Both the position numbers and the translations under genes were made by a program. A stretch of 64,000 bases of DNA from RGIG9379 sp031553005 (GTDB lineage: Bacteria; Bacteroidota; Bacteroidia; Bacteroidales; Paludibacteraceae): the NCBI GenBank assembly GCA_031553005.1, contig JAVBMA010000022.1, positions 34,706 through 98,705 on the forward strand, in the 5' to 3' direction. Of this stretch, positions 8,960-17,742 are shown piece after piece. The first letter of the stretch is position 1. Each line of letters opens with the position of its first letter. The notes below the pieces were generated by a model. It worked only from the letters and a program-made list of their open reading frames with translations. It made no database searches and was not told where the DNA came from.

Positions 8960-9435
8960 GTTACTCTGCCTGTAGTTGCCGTTAAAGCTGCTATTAGTAG
9001 CCACTCCACCGACTATCGGTTGCCGGTAATGCTGCTATCTGTTCCCAGGGACAATACCTACAGTTGCTAGCAATCCCACTACCAGTTGCTACTCCACCTA
9101 CCCACAGTTGCCCGCAATCCGGCAATCGGTTGCTACTCCACCTACCCACAGTTGCCCTTACCTGTTGTTAGTTGCCGATAACCCTGCTATCAGTTGCCAC
9201 TCCACCGACTATCAGTTGCCGGCAATAATACCCGCAGCTACAGCTCCACCGGGTATCTGTTTCCAACTGCTCTGAACACAACTATCGGCAATCCTGCTAT
9301 CTGTTGCCGCTAACTCTACTGTCAATTGGTGGCAAATCGGGTATCTGTTATCAAGTACTCTGTCTGCAATTGCCTGCAATTCTACTGCTAGTTGTCGGCA
9401 ATAGTACCCATAGTTGCCGGTATCTGTTACCAGTG
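8960..9435. repeat. About 20 degenerate copies of a 22-bp tandem repeat
   Basis: Units follow the pattern CTATCAGTTGCCGGCAAT plus four variable bases, with block swaps such as ACTCCACC replacing GGCAATCC. Starts such as CTATCGGTTGCC, CTACCAGTTGCT, CTATCAGTTGCC and CTATCTGTTGCC recur every 21-24 bases. The period is not a multiple of three, so it is not a coding repeat. It is richer in GC than the flanks. Confidence 0.8.
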
Positions 9436-9440
9436 AATTT

Positions 9441-9475
9441 TATTGGGATGGCGACTTTAAGTCGCTATCCCAATA
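9441..9475. repeat. REP-like palindrome with core GCGACTTTAAGTCGC
   Basis: A 17-bp inverted repeat with one mismatch (TATTGGGATGGCGACTT and inverse). The same core and TTGGGA shoulders recur at 62456-62492, and a partial form at 6205. Confidence 0.8.
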
Positions 9476-9575
9476 GTCTCCAAATTACTTCGTTTAATAC
9501 CTCCATTTTCCCCTTAGCAAAAAACATTCACACACCCTTGTTTGTTGATTGATTGTCTTTGTAAACCTAAATAAT

Positions 9576-10331
9576 ATGATTCAAGCTGCACTATTAGGCT
9601 TTATATCGGGGTCGGCAGTCCTGATAGGAGCGTTACTCGGATTATACCTGAAGTTGAATAATAAACTAATCGCCACCATTATGGCTTTTGGCGCAGGAGT
9701 GTTGATTTCTGCCCTGTCGATAGATTTGATGAATGATGCTTTCGATAAGAGCCATGACCAGGTGGTAATCGGTTTGAGTTTTTTAGCCGGCGCTATTGTG
9801 TTTGTCGGTGGGGATTACCTTATTGATAAAAAAGGCGGGCAGTTCAGAAAAAGAGGACACGGCATCTCGGAAAAAGCAAAAGGTGATAATCCCGAAGATA
9901 ACTCCGGTACCGCTATACTGCTCGGAACATTACTTGATGGAATTCCCGAATCGTTTGTTGTCGGGGCTTCCGTAGCTGTTGGAGGAAGTGCCGGACTTGT
10001 TTTTATGACTGCCGTATTCCTTAGTAACCTGCCCGAAGGAATGTCCGGAACACTGGGCATGAAGATGGCGGGGATGTCTACGAAAAATATTCTAACCCTT
10101 TGGGTGATTACACTTATTGTTACCATCTTGTCGTCTATGGGAGGCTATGCTTTTCTCGGAAACAGTTCCCCTTTCGTCCATGCCGGAACAATGGCGTTTG
10201 CTTCCGGCGCTATTTTAGCGATGCTATGTGATACGATGATTCCCGAAGCATTCAAATACGGAGGTAGAATTATTGCATTAGTTACCGTAACCGGATTTTT
10301 AGTGGCTTTTTTACTGAGTAAATCTTTTTGA
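9576..10331 (+). CDS. ZIP-family (GufA/ZupT-like) metal transporter
   Basis: A 251-residue inner membrane protein with about eight hydrophobic segments. Two carry the family's metal-site positions in altered form: LLDGIPESFVVGAS and LSNLPEGMSGTLGM, which correspond to the HNxxEG and HExxHE segments of ZIP transporters. The usual histidines are replaced by Asp and Asn, so metal specificity may differ from zinc. ATG 9576 (MIQAALLGFISGSA) is chosen because residues upstream are polar and lie in the repeat-flanking sequence. It stands alone between repeat elements. Confidence 0.8.
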   Translation: MIQAALLGFISGSAVLIGALLGLYLKLNNKLIATIMAFGAGVLISALSIDLMNDAFDKSHDQVVIGLSFLAGAIVFVGGDYLIDKKGGQFRKRGHGISEKAKGDNPEDNSGTAILLGTLLDGIPESFVVGASVAVGGSAGLVFMTAVFLSNLPEGMSGTLGMKMAGMSTKNILTLWVITLIVTILSSMGGYAFLGNSSPFVHAGTMAFASGAILAMLCDTMIPEAFKYGGRIIALVTVTGFLVAFLLSKSF

Positions 10332-10373
10332 CTTTTATTTGCCGAATAACAGGTATTTATGAAATTTTATATA

Positions 10374-10469
10374 TTAATCCGTAAAACTACCCATAAATGT
10401 TTTTTTAGCTTGAAAATATAACCCATTCGGGCTAAATCAGTTTGTTTTATGGGTATTTTTGCGGATAAG
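10374..10469. repeat. MITE-like element, copy 1 (TTATCCG...CGGATAA family)
   Basis: The left end TAATCCGTAAAACTACCCAT is mirrored by the right end ATGGGTATTTTTGCGGATAA. The ends match four further elements in the window (13646, 21246, 29705, 61800). The interior is about 50 bp and has no coding capacity. Confidence 0.75.
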
Positions 10470-10764
10470 CAATAAATATTGTTGCCAATATCGAACGTAT
10501 TGCATGTTTATAAATAAAGATGCTCGCCTAATTTGTACAACTCTCTTCGGATTTAATTTAACTATTCCTTAGCTTGAGAATAGGACTAAAGAAAAATCCC
10601 GCATTCATTTTCATAAAATAAAAATTAGCTATAATTTTGAATGTTTTTAAGTACTGTATGATATTGCGTAATAGATATAAAGAAGCCGCTTTTTATCGTT
10701 TTGCATTCATATAGTTACACAACTATACTACAAATAGAATTTGAATCACTAAAAACTGAAATGT

Positions 10765-11256
10765 ATGAGGAATATTTTTTTATTCGGTATGCTATTATTA
10801 GCTATAAACGCTTTTGGTCAGGAACCTTTGACCAAAGACCAGGAAAAGAAATTGAAAACAATTCAAAAGGAGACCACCAAGCAGCTTAATAGCATAGTAG
10901 ATAATGCGGAAATGACTCAAGGTGAGAAGAAAAGCCGCATACAGTTATTGAAAAACGAACGCGATTCGAAGTTGGCTGATTTTATGGCGAGTACACAAGT
11001 TTCCCAAGCCCTGTCAAAAGATCCGGTGAAATGGAGTAAGGCAGAGAAACAAATTGACAAGAACGAAGTAGCCCGGTTGAAGAATGAGAAAAAAAACCGT
11101 TTGGCAGAGATTAGTTCCCAACAAAAACTGCTGGAAAAACAAGAATCGGATATTGAAAAACAGTTGAAAGACCTGAAGGCAAAACAAGCAGATATAAAAC
11201 AGCAACAAAAAAACCTCAAAAATAAAGAGAAATCCGTGAAGAGCGAATATAATTGA
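10765..11256 (+). CDS. Secreted, highly charged coiled-coil protein
   Basis: A 163-residue protein with a clear signal peptide (MRNIFLFGMLLLAINAFG, cleavage about residue 19) followed by an almost entirely helical, Lys/Glu/Gln-rich chain (LLEKQESDIEKQLKDLKAKQ). It is probably periplasmic. No recognised enzymatic domain. The family cannot be named with confidence. It is a single gene closed by a terminator. Confidence 0.7.
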   Translation: MRNIFLFGMLLLAINAFGQEPLTKDQEKKLKTIQKETTKQLNSIVDNAEMTQGEKKSRIQLLKNERDSKLADFMASTQVSQALSKDPVKWSKAEKQIDKNEVARLKNEKKNRLAEISSQQKLLEKQESDIEKQLKDLKAKQADIKQQQKNLKNKEKSVKSEYN

Positions 11257-11282
11257 CCTTCCGGCGTAAAAGTCCGAAAATG

Positions 11283-11328
11283 TCCCATTCTAAAATAAAA
11301 GCAGCTTGTTTTAGAATGGGATATTTTC
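11283..11328 (+). terminator. Hairpin terminator after the coiled-coil gene
   Basis: A 13-bp perfect stem TCCCATTCTAAAA / inverse (11283-11295, 11309-11321) followed by a T-rich stretch. Confidence 0.8.
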
Positions 11329-11370
11329 GTTTATTTGTTAATAAAAGTATAAAATGCCGCTTTTTATTCT

Positions 11371-11378
11371 TACATTTG
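11371..11378 (+). promoter_or_regulatory. Probable promoter -7 element TACATTTG of the right half of the pigment cluster
   Basis: It matches the Bacteroidota TAnnTTTG consensus 34 bases before ATG 11412. No convincing -33 TTG at the normal distance. Confidence 0.55.
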
Positions 11379-11411
11379 CAATCTTCAAAATACTCTGTTA
11401 CTTAAAGTCAA

Positions 11412-11855
11412 ATGATAAGGAAAAAAAGTGAGGAAGCTGCATTAGTGGACAGAACTACGCTACGGGTTCGTTTCAGCGAAGTGGACTCCATGCAGATTGT
11501 TTGGCATGGTGAGTATGTCCGGTATTTTGAAGATGGACGCGAGTCTTTCGGAAGGAATTTCGGCATCAAATATATGGATGTGTATAACGCCGGATATACG
11601 ATTCCGATGGTAGAAATCACTTGTCAATACAAGTCTCCATTGAAGGTAGACGACCGCGCCATTGTAGAGACCCGATTTATAAACAGCGATGCAGCTAAGA
11701 TTATTTTCGAGTATTCCGTTTTCAGGGAATCCGATAATTTATTGGTTGCAACAGGACGCAGCGTACAGGTTTTTCTAAACAAGGATTTTGAACTGGAGCT
11801 GGTGAGTCCTGATTTTTTTGTCGAATGGAAAAAGAAATGGAATATAATCCGGTAG
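11412..11855 (+). CDS. 4HBT-family acyl thioesterase (YbgC/FadM-like)
   Basis: A 147-residue hotdog thioesterase. The N-terminal block RVRFSEVDSMQIVWHGEYVR has the Asp and the following His-Gly of the 4-hydroxybenzoyl-CoA thioesterase family. Such enzymes free acyl chains from CoA or ACP. In aryl polyene clusters a thioesterase of this kind is regular and probably clears or releases chains. It is the first gene of the right half and overlaps the next by about 31 bases. Confidence 0.88.
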   Translation: MIRKKSEEAALVDRTTLRVRFSEVDSMQIVWHGEYVRYFEDGRESFGRNFGIKYMDVYNAGYTIPMVEITCQYKSPLKVDDRAIVETRFINSDAAKIIFEYSVFRESDNLLVATGRSVQVFLNKDFELELVSPDFFVEWKKKWNIIR

Positions 11856-13591
11856 TTTATGCTGTAAGTGATAATATTATTTCTTCATTGGGATTTTCCA
11901 CAGAAGAAAATATTGCACAGGTCATGAGCGGAAAAACCGGAATCCTGCCTGTCTCGGATACTGCTTTGTATCCCGAACCCTTTCCCGCATCTTTGATAGA
12001 CCGGAAAAAAGTTTCGGATATGCTTCCGGCAGACTTTGCCCGATTCCATCAGTTGGAACAACTGATGTTGCTCTCTTCTGCCGATGCATTAAAACGTTGC
12101 AGTGTTGAGCCCGCTTCTTCCCGGACTATTTTTATATTCTCCACCACCAAAGGCAATATAGATTTATTAGCCAATGCCGGAGAATTGCATCCGGATGCAG
12201 AGTTAGGCATCATGGCTCAGAGGGTTGCCTCTTTTTGGAACTCCCCTAACAAACCGCTGGTTATTTCGAATGCCTGTATCTCAGGAGTACTGGCAGTTGT
12301 TTTGGGCGAGAGGTTGATAAAATCAGGTAGTTATGACCACGCCGTTTTGATTGGCGGAGATTTATCTACCGAATTTGCTATTTCCGGTTTCCAATCCTTT
12401 AAGTCGGTCAGCCCCAATCCATGCAAGCCCTATGATAAAGACCGGGACGGATTATCAATGGGCGAAGGTATTGCCACACTGATACTCTCCTCCGGCCGGA
12501 CGTTGGTAAAAGACGCTGTTCCGGTGATGGTTGCAGGCGGTTCGAGCAGTAACGATGCCAATCATATCTCCGGGCCCTCACGCACGGGCGACGGACTTTT
12601 TTTTACAATGAAAGACGCAATGGAAGAAGCCGGGATACCGGTTTCGGATATTGACCTTATAAATCCGCATGGCACAGCCACGCTTTTCAACGATGAGATG
12701 GAATCCAAAGCGATTGCATTAGCTTCACTTTCCGGCTGTCCGTTACTTGGCTTGAAAGGCTATATCGGGCACACGTTGGGAGCTGCCGGGCTGATAGAAT
12801 CTATTATTTGCATAGAATCTATACGCAGGCAAATTCAGTTTAAGACAAAAGGATTTACCGAGATTGGAGTTCCTCTTCCGGTGAATGTAACCACAGAAGT
12901 AAAAAAAGCCACTGTCCGGAATGTATTGAAAACGGCATCCGGCTTCGGAGGCTGCAACGCTTCGGTTATTTTCTCTTCCGTATCCGCCGGAAGCCCTTAC
13001 AAACAGGCTCAGGATGTCCGGATTGTAAAAGAGTGCCTGATTGAAGACAAAAAAGTTATAGTAGGCGGTGCGGTAGCATTTGACGGAACCGCATGTGAAG
13101 ACTTCGGAACCTTTATACGCGCTGCCTTCAAGTCGGTTTCCGCTCCCTATATGAAGTTTTCAAAGATGGACGACCTTTGCAAACTGGGGTTGACTGCTGC
13201 CGAGTTTCTGTTGCAGGGAGAGAATCTTTCAGGCAAATATAACCCGCGGGATATTGCCGTCTTATTGGCAAATCGCTATTCATCGCTGGATACCGATATA
13301 GCCCATCAGAATATTATTGATATAAAAGAACCTTATCAACCCAGCCCTGCCGTATTTGTCTATACACTGGCTAATATTGTGATGGGTGAAATATGCATCA
13401 GGCATAAATTTCAAGGCGAAAACCTCTTTCTTGTCATTGAAAACCGGGATGAAAAGGAGATGATGAAACAAGCGGAGATACTTTTTTCCACGAGCAAGGC
13501 GAAAGCATGCATTGCCGGTTGGGCAGATTACCTGAATGGGAGATATTATGCCCGGCTGTTTTTACTGGAGAAAGGTTCTGTACGTAACTAA
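11825..13591 (+). CDS. Ketosynthase fused to a C-terminal partial ketosynthase-like domain
   Basis: The 588-residue protein has a full KS (residues 1-395) with Cys151 in SNACISGV, His282 in NPHGTATLFND and His316 in GYIGHTLGAAG, all catalytic positions present. Residues about 405-588 form a second region with PYMKFSKMDDLCKLGLTAAE and SPAVFVYTLANIVMGEIC, which resembles the N-terminal half of a ketosynthase and lacks an active-site Cys. In many Bacteroidota clusters this second part is a separate short gene, so this appears to be a fusion. Start 11825 overlaps the thioesterase; ATG 11837 is an alternative. Confidence 0.87.
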   Translation: MEKEMEYNPVVYAVSDNIISSLGFSTEENIAQVMSGKTGILPVSDTALYPEPFPASLIDRKKVSDMLPADFARFHQLEQLMLLSSADALKRCSVEPASSRTIFIFSTTKGNIDLLANAGELHPDAELGIMAQRVASFWNSPNKPLVISNACISGVLAVVLGERLIKSGSYDHAVLIGGDLSTEFAISGFQSFKSVSPNPCKPYDKDRDGLSMGEGIATLILSSGRTLVKDAVPVMVAGGSSSNDANHISGPSRTGDGLFFTMKDAMEEAGIPVSDIDLINPHGTATLFNDEMESKAIALASLSGCPLLGLKGYIGHTLGAAGLIESIICIESIRRQIQFKTKGFTEIGVPLPVNVTTEVKKATVRNVLKTASGFGGCNASVIFSSVSAGSPYKQAQDVRIVKECLIEDKKVIVGGAVAFDGTACEDFGTFIRAAFKSVSAPYMKFSKMDDLCKLGLTAAEFLLQGENLSGKYNPRDIAVLLANRYSSLDTDIAHQNIIDIKEPYQPSPAVFVYTLANIVMGEICIRHKFQGENLFLVIENRDEKEMMKQAEILFSTSKAKACIAGWADYLNGRYYARLFLLEKGSVRN

Positions 13592-13645
13592 TACAGATTT
13601 AAAATTCCTTTGAAAAGGAACACATAAGATGGAGATTTTTTTTAC

Positions 13646-13806
13646 GATTATCCGAAAAATTACCACTGATGCATACATACATCAATGAATTTTATAAACA
13701 CAAAGACAGAAAGAACACGAAGTAGTAATTTATTATTTTATTTTCTTTGTGGACTTTGTGCCTTTGTGTTTACCTTTTTTCGTTTGTGGTAATATTGCAG
13801 ATAAAC
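13646..13806. repeat. MITE-like element, copy 2, with inner CACAAAG inverted repeat
   Basis: The left end ATTATCCGAAAAATTACCAC is mirrored by GTGGTAATATTGCAGATAA at 13786. Inside, AAACACAAAGACAGAAAG is mirrored by CTTTGTGCCTTTGTGTTT. It fills the gap between the fused KS and the ACP and ends 28 bases before ATG 13834. Confidence 0.8.
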
Positions 13807-13833
13807 ATATAATTTTTTAATTTGAAAAGAAAT

Positions 13834-14088
13834 ATGGATGAATTAATACATAATTTAAAAGTACAGTTAATCGAAGAACTCAATCTGGAAGAAGTAACCG
13901 CGGAAGATATCGATACCGATAGCCCTCTGTTCGGCGACGGTGGATTAGGATTGGATTCGATTGATGCATTGGAGATTATCCTTCTTCTCGAAAAATATTA
14001 CGGAATACGCATTACCGACCCGAAAGCAGGGAAAGATATTTTTTACTCTGTTAAGACATTAGCAGACTATATAAACAATAATAAGTGA
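13834..14088 (+). CDS. Acyl carrier protein, module 1
   Basis: An 84-residue carrier protein with the pantetheine serine in GLGLDSIDALEIILLLE. ATG 13834 (MDELIHNLK) is preferred; a TTG four codons upstream is possible. It is close in sequence to the ACP at 24806 (shared EDID, SPLF/APLF, GLGLDSIDA, YGIRI.DPK), and each is followed directly by a KS and a chain length factor, so the two ACPs belong to duplicated modules. Its stop overlaps the KS start as GTGA. Confidence 0.93.
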   Translation: MDELIHNLKVQLIEELNLEEVTAEDIDTDSPLFGDGGLGLDSIDALEIILLLEKYYGIRITDPKAGKDIFYSVKTLADYINNNK

Positions 14089-15293
14089 TTAGTGATAAAG
14101 TGATTAATAAAGGGTGCTATATTACCGGATTGGGAGTCGTTTCGGCTATCGGTAACAATGTAGAAGAAAATTTCTGTTCGCTGAAAAGCAAAAAAACAGG
14201 AGTCTCCTCCCTTACTTTATTTGAGACAAACCATAAAGTGCCCGTTGCAGAAGTAAAGCTGACAAACGAACAGTTGCAATCCCGCTTGGAGCTTTCTTCC
14301 GCTAAACGCTATTCCCGTACAGCCCTGTTGGGAATGATGGCAGTCAAAGAAGCCCTGAAAGACGCTTGTCTGGAAGATACAAACGGATTGCGTATCGGAT
14401 TGATTTCCTCTACATCCGCGGGAGGCATGGATTTAAGCGAACGCTTTTACAAAGAAAACATAGAAAAAGCCAACGGCGGCAGACTACGCGATATTGCCTC
14501 ACATGATTGCGGAGACAGCACTGAGAAGATTGCCGCTTATGCCGGTATTACCGGATTTGTAACAACAATCAGTACCGCGTGTTCCTCTTCCGCCAATGCC
14601 ATTATGCTTGGCGACCGGATGTTGCGCCACGGATTGCTCGATGTCGTTGTTGTCGGAGGTGTTGACCCGCTTTGCAAATTCACGGTAAACGGTTTTAGCT
14701 CTCTGATGATTTTGGACAAAGAACATTGCCGCCCTTTTGACGAATCCCGCACAGGCCTCAATTTGGGAGAAGGTGCAGGATTTCTTGTTTTACAACGGGA
14801 AGAGACATTACGGCGCGAACCCTATTGCAGCCTGAAAGGCTATGCCAATGCCAATGACGCTTACCACCAAACAGCGACTTCGCCCGAAGGCGACGGCCCT
14901 CTGCTTGCAATGAGCAAAGCGTTGGAGAAAGCCCGCATGACACCCGGGATGGTCGACTATATCAATGTGCATGGCACAGGTACCGGAAATAACGACCTTT
15001 CGGAAGGAAAAGCAATGAAGCGGCTCTTTGGCGACTGTGTACCGAGGTTCAGTTCCACAAAAGTATATACCGGACATACGTTGGGAGCAGCCGGAAGCAT
15101 CGAAGCCGTTTATTCTGTTTTGTCAATTGCGAACGACGTTATTTTCCCGACATTCAATTTTAAAACACCAATTATAGATTTAGGATTAACACCCGAAACC
15201 GGATTTATTGAAAATGCCGGAGTGAAGACCGTCCTCTCCAACTCTTTCGGATTCGGAGGAAATGTTTCTTCCTTGGTTTTTTCCAAAAAGTAG
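14085..15293 (+). CDS. Beta-ketoacyl-ACP synthase, module 1 (ApeO-like)
   Basis: A 402-residue KS starting at GTG 14085 in a 4-base overlap with the ACP stop; no ATG fits the conserved N-terminus (CYITGLGVVSAIG). Catalytic residues: Cys166 in STACSSSANAIM, His296 in NVHGTGTGNNDLS, His331 in YTGHTLGAAGS. It should pair with the chain length factor downstream as a heterodimer that carries out the iterative condensations of the polyene or resorcinol acyl chain. The first codons lie in a GTGATTAGTGATAAAGTG repeat-like stretch. Confidence 0.93.
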   Translation: MISDKVINKGCYITGLGVVSAIGNNVEENFCSLKSKKTGVSSLTLFETNHKVPVAEVKLTNEQLQSRLELSSAKRYSRTALLGMMAVKEALKDACLEDTNGLRIGLISSTSAGGMDLSERFYKENIEKANGGRLRDIASHDCGDSTEKIAAYAGITGFVTTISTACSSSANAIMLGDRMLRHGLLDVVVVGGVDPLCKFTVNGFSSLMILDKEHCRPFDESRTGLNLGEGAGFLVLQREETLRREPYCSLKGYANANDAYHQTATSPEGDGPLLAMSKALEKARMTPGMVDYINVHGTGTGNNDLSEGKAMKRLFGDCVPRFSSTKVYTGHTLGAAGSIEAVYSVLSIANDVIFPTFNFKTPIIDLGLTPETGFIENAGVKTVLSNSFGFGGNVSSLVFSKK

Positions 15294-15295
15294 CA

Positions 15296-15331
15296 AATTA
15301 AACGATTAGACGTTTAGTCAATTAGACAATT
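15296..15331 (+). repeat. TTAGAC-type array before the chain length factor
   Basis: Units such as GATTAGAC, GTTTAGTC and AATTAGAC fill the gap and end just before ATG 15335. Confidence 0.7.
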
Positions 15332-15334
15332 TTC

Positions 15335-16372
15335 ATGCAAGAATATTACATACAAAATATTAGTTCAATCAGTCCGCAACATACTTTCGAAACGGACGGA
15401 TTCCTTTCGCAACCGTTAGTGGACGGAGAAAGTGGTTCCGACTGCTTGCCGGCTATTGAACCCAACTATAAAGACTATATCACCGATGCCGGTTTGCGCC
15501 GCAGGATGAGCCGTGTGGTAAAGATGGGTGTCGCCGCAGCATTGAATTGCGTGAAAAACTCGTCTGTCGAAAATCCCGATGCAATTATTACCGCTACCGG
15601 ACTGGGTTGCCTGTCTGATACGGAAAAGTTCCTGAACGCTATTGTCGTCAACGACGAACAACTTCTCAATCCAACCTCATTTATCCAATCAACGTTCAAT
15701 ACAATCGGAGCACAAATAGCCCTGATATTGAAAAACCACAATTATAATTTCACATACGTGCACCGAGGTTTCTCTTTCGAATCGGCTCTGCTCGATGCTA
15801 TTATGCAGTTGGAAGACCAAGAAGCCCAAAGTGTACTCGTTGGAGCCGTCGACGAGATAACGCAAGTCTCATCGCAAGTGATGAAGCGCATGGGCTTTTG
15901 GAAGAATGGCGCTAAAATGGGAGAAGGAGCCCAATTTTTTATGCTCTCTTCCGTCCCTTCCGAAAGCGATTATGCCAAATTAAAAGCCGTTTCCACCTTT
16001 TTACTCCCCGGCAACAGTAAAAACGCCGAAAACGAAATCGTTACCTTTTTAAATAAAAACGGACTTACACCGCAAAACATAGACTTGATTTTGCTCGGCA
16101 AAAGCGGAGATTCACGGCAGGATAAACCGTTCGTTCCGTTGCAACAAGGTATTTTCAATAAAATTCCTTCCGCAACTTTCAAACAATTATGCGGAGAATA
16201 CCAGACAGCATCCTCATTCGGACTCTGGTGCGCCGCCCAGATATTGCGAAATCAGCAGATTCCTTTAACTTTGTCTCCGGAAAGAAAACCGGAAAAGATA
16301 GAAAGGGTTCTCATATATAATATTTACAGGAATACGAATCATTCTTTATTTCTGTTAGAAAAGTGTAAATAG
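15335..16372 (+). CDS. Chain length factor-like ketosynthase, module 1 (ApeC-like, KS active site lost)
   Basis: A 345-residue ketosynthase homologue of the Ketoacyl-synt_2 type. The region corresponding to the KS nucleophile reads YVHRGFSFESALLDA: the catalytic Cys is absent, as in chain length factors. The N-terminal motif IEPNYKDYITDAGLRRRMSR is shared with the second copy at 26255 (IEPSYKEFINPVQLRRMSR). It would form a heterodimer with the KS upstream and set product length. It ends one base before the next start. Confidence 0.88.
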   Translation: MQEYYIQNISSISPQHTFETDGFLSQPLVDGESGSDCLPAIEPNYKDYITDAGLRRRMSRVVKMGVAAALNCVKNSSVENPDAIITATGLGCLSDTEKFLNAIVVNDEQLLNPTSFIQSTFNTIGAQIALILKNHNYNFTYVHRGFSFESALLDAIMQLEDQEAQSVLVGAVDEITQVSSQVMKRMGFWKNGAKMGEGAQFFMLSSVPSESDYAKLKAVSTFLLPGNSKNAENEIVTFLNKNGLTPQNIDLILLGKSGDSRQDKPFVPLQQGIFNKIPSATFKQLCGEYQTASSFGLWCAAQILRNQQIPLTLSPERKPEKIERVLIYNIYRNTNHSLFLLEKCK

Positions 16373-16373
16373 T

Positions 16374-17072
16374 ATGCTGCCTTTTTTTCTTTTGCTCTTT
16401 TTTATTGCATTTTTGCTTGCTTTTTTCTTCTACGCCTCATACAGCATCTCTTCCGGAGTATATCTGAAAACGTATTGCAGAAAAGAGACGGACGAAAAGG
16501 AAATTGCACTCACATTCGACGATGGCCCCGATGCAACACATACTTCCCGGATATTGGATATCCTGAAAGAACGAAAAGTTGAGGCCGCTTTTTTCTGCAT
16601 CGGGAGCAAAGTAGAAGAAAATCCGCAATTAGTAGCACGGATGCAGGAAGAAGGGCATTTGATAGGAAATCACTCCTATTCGCATGTTAACACCTTTCCG
16701 GTATTTCCGGCAGAAAAGATGATTGCAGACCTGCAACGCAGCGATGATGCCATAAAAGCAGTAACCAATCAACCGGTACGGTTTTTCCGTCCGCCCTTTG
16801 GAATTACCAATCCGATAATAAAAAAGGCGCTCCGGTCGTTTGACTATTATACGATTGGTTGGAGTATCCGCTCGTTGGATACCTCTATCAAAGATGCCGG
16901 TAAGGTGGCAGAGCGCATTATTAAACGTATTCGTCCGGGCTCGGTCATCCTGTTACATGACCCTTTGCCACATTCGGAAGAGATATTGGTAAAAGTATTG
17001 GCTTATTTGGACGAAAACGATTATACGATAAAAAGAGTAGATAAATTATTTGACATAAATTCCAAGCATTAA
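16374..17072 (+). CDS. Polysaccharide deacetylase (NodB-homology) with N-terminal membrane anchor
   Basis: A 232-residue protein: one transmembrane helix (about residues 3-25), then a NodB domain with TFDDGPDATHT (metal and base Asp), HSYSH (metal His pair), RFFRPPFG and VILLHD. Family members remove acetyl groups from chitin- or peptidoglycan-like sugars; in flexirubin clusters a member of this family is a standard neighbour, and its substrate there is not established. The catalytic motifs are intact, so it is probably active on the periplasmic side. Confidence 0.88.
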   Translation: MLPFFLLLFFIAFLLAFFFYASYSISSGVYLKTYCRKETDEKEIALTFDDGPDATHTSRILDILKERKVEAAFFCIGSKVEENPQLVARMQEEGHLIGNHSYSHVNTFPVFPAEKMIADLQRSDDAIKAVTNQPVRFFRPPFGITNPIIKKALRSFDYYTIGWSIRSLDTSIKDAGKVAERIIKRIRPGSVILLHDPLPHSEEILVKVLAYLDENDYTIKRVDKLFDINSKH

Positions 17073-17091
17073 TTCTTGTAACTATTTAATC

Positions 17092-17742
17092 ATGAAAAAA
17101 ATAACATTGATAACCGTATTACTGGCAGGATTTATTTCCCTGTTTGCCCAAAGTGAAATGAAACCAATGAGTGATGTAAGCGCGTTAAAAAAGAAAATGG
17201 CGGCAGAAGCCCAAAAAGTAAATTCGATTGAAAGCGACTTCATACAGGTAAAACACATGACAGCACTTGCCGGAGATATGACTTCAAAAGGAAAATTCTA
17301 TTACCAGAAAGAAGACAAAGTAAGTCTGGATTACACCTCCCCGATGAAATACCTGATAATCATCAACGGCTCCAAAATCAAGATGGTAGCCAACGGGAAA
17401 ACAAGCGTTTACGATGTGGCATCCAACGGTTTGATGAAGGAGATGAAAGACGTTGTTTCCGCTTGTATGACAGGGAACCTGCAAGCAATGAACGGAAATT
17501 ATACAATAGAGTATTTCCAGGACGCCAAAGAGTACCTCGTGAAGATATTCCCGTTGAACGAATCGGCTAAAGCGATAATTGACGAAGTCGATATCTATCT
17601 CGATAAAAACGACATGTCGGTAACCCGCATGCGGATGGTAGAAGCATCCAAAGATAAAAAGGCGAAAGACAAAGACTATACGGAATATCAATTCCTGAAT
17701 AAAAAACTGAACGCTGCCATTCCGGCAAGCCAATTCAATTGA
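17092..17742 (+). CDS. lolA: LolA-like outer membrane lipoprotein carrier
   Basis: A 216-residue periplasmic protein with signal peptide MKKITLITVLLAGFISLFAQ. The mature part has the LolA pattern: KKMAAEAQKVNSIESDFIQVK, GKFYYQKEDKVSLDYTSPMK, then a beta-rich core (YDVASNGLMKEMKDVV). LolA homologues within aryl polyene/flexirubin clusters are thought to carry the lipid pigment or a lipoprotein to the outer membrane. It overlaps the next gene by ATGA, consistent with joint action with that lipoprotein. Confidence 0.87.
   Translation: MKKITLITVLLAGFISLFAQSEMKPMSDVSALKKKMAAEAQKVNSIESDFIQVKHMTALAGDMTSKGKFYYQKEDKVSLDYTSPMKYLIIINGSKIKMVANGKTSVYDVASNGLMKEMKDVVSACMTGNLQAMNGNYTIEYFQDAKEYLVKIFPLNESAKAIIDEVDIYLDKNDMSVTRMRMVEASKDKKAKDKDYTEYQFLNKKLNAAIPASQFN

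Noticed and set aside
8960..9435. CRISPR array
   Set aside because: No constant repeat and no unique spacers; the whole 22-bp unit varies and no cas gene is near.
9304..9552. 82-residue plus-strand frame in the 22-bp repeat region
   Set aside because: It crosses the degenerate repeat and the REP palindrome, has no family resemblance and the repeat period does not keep frame.
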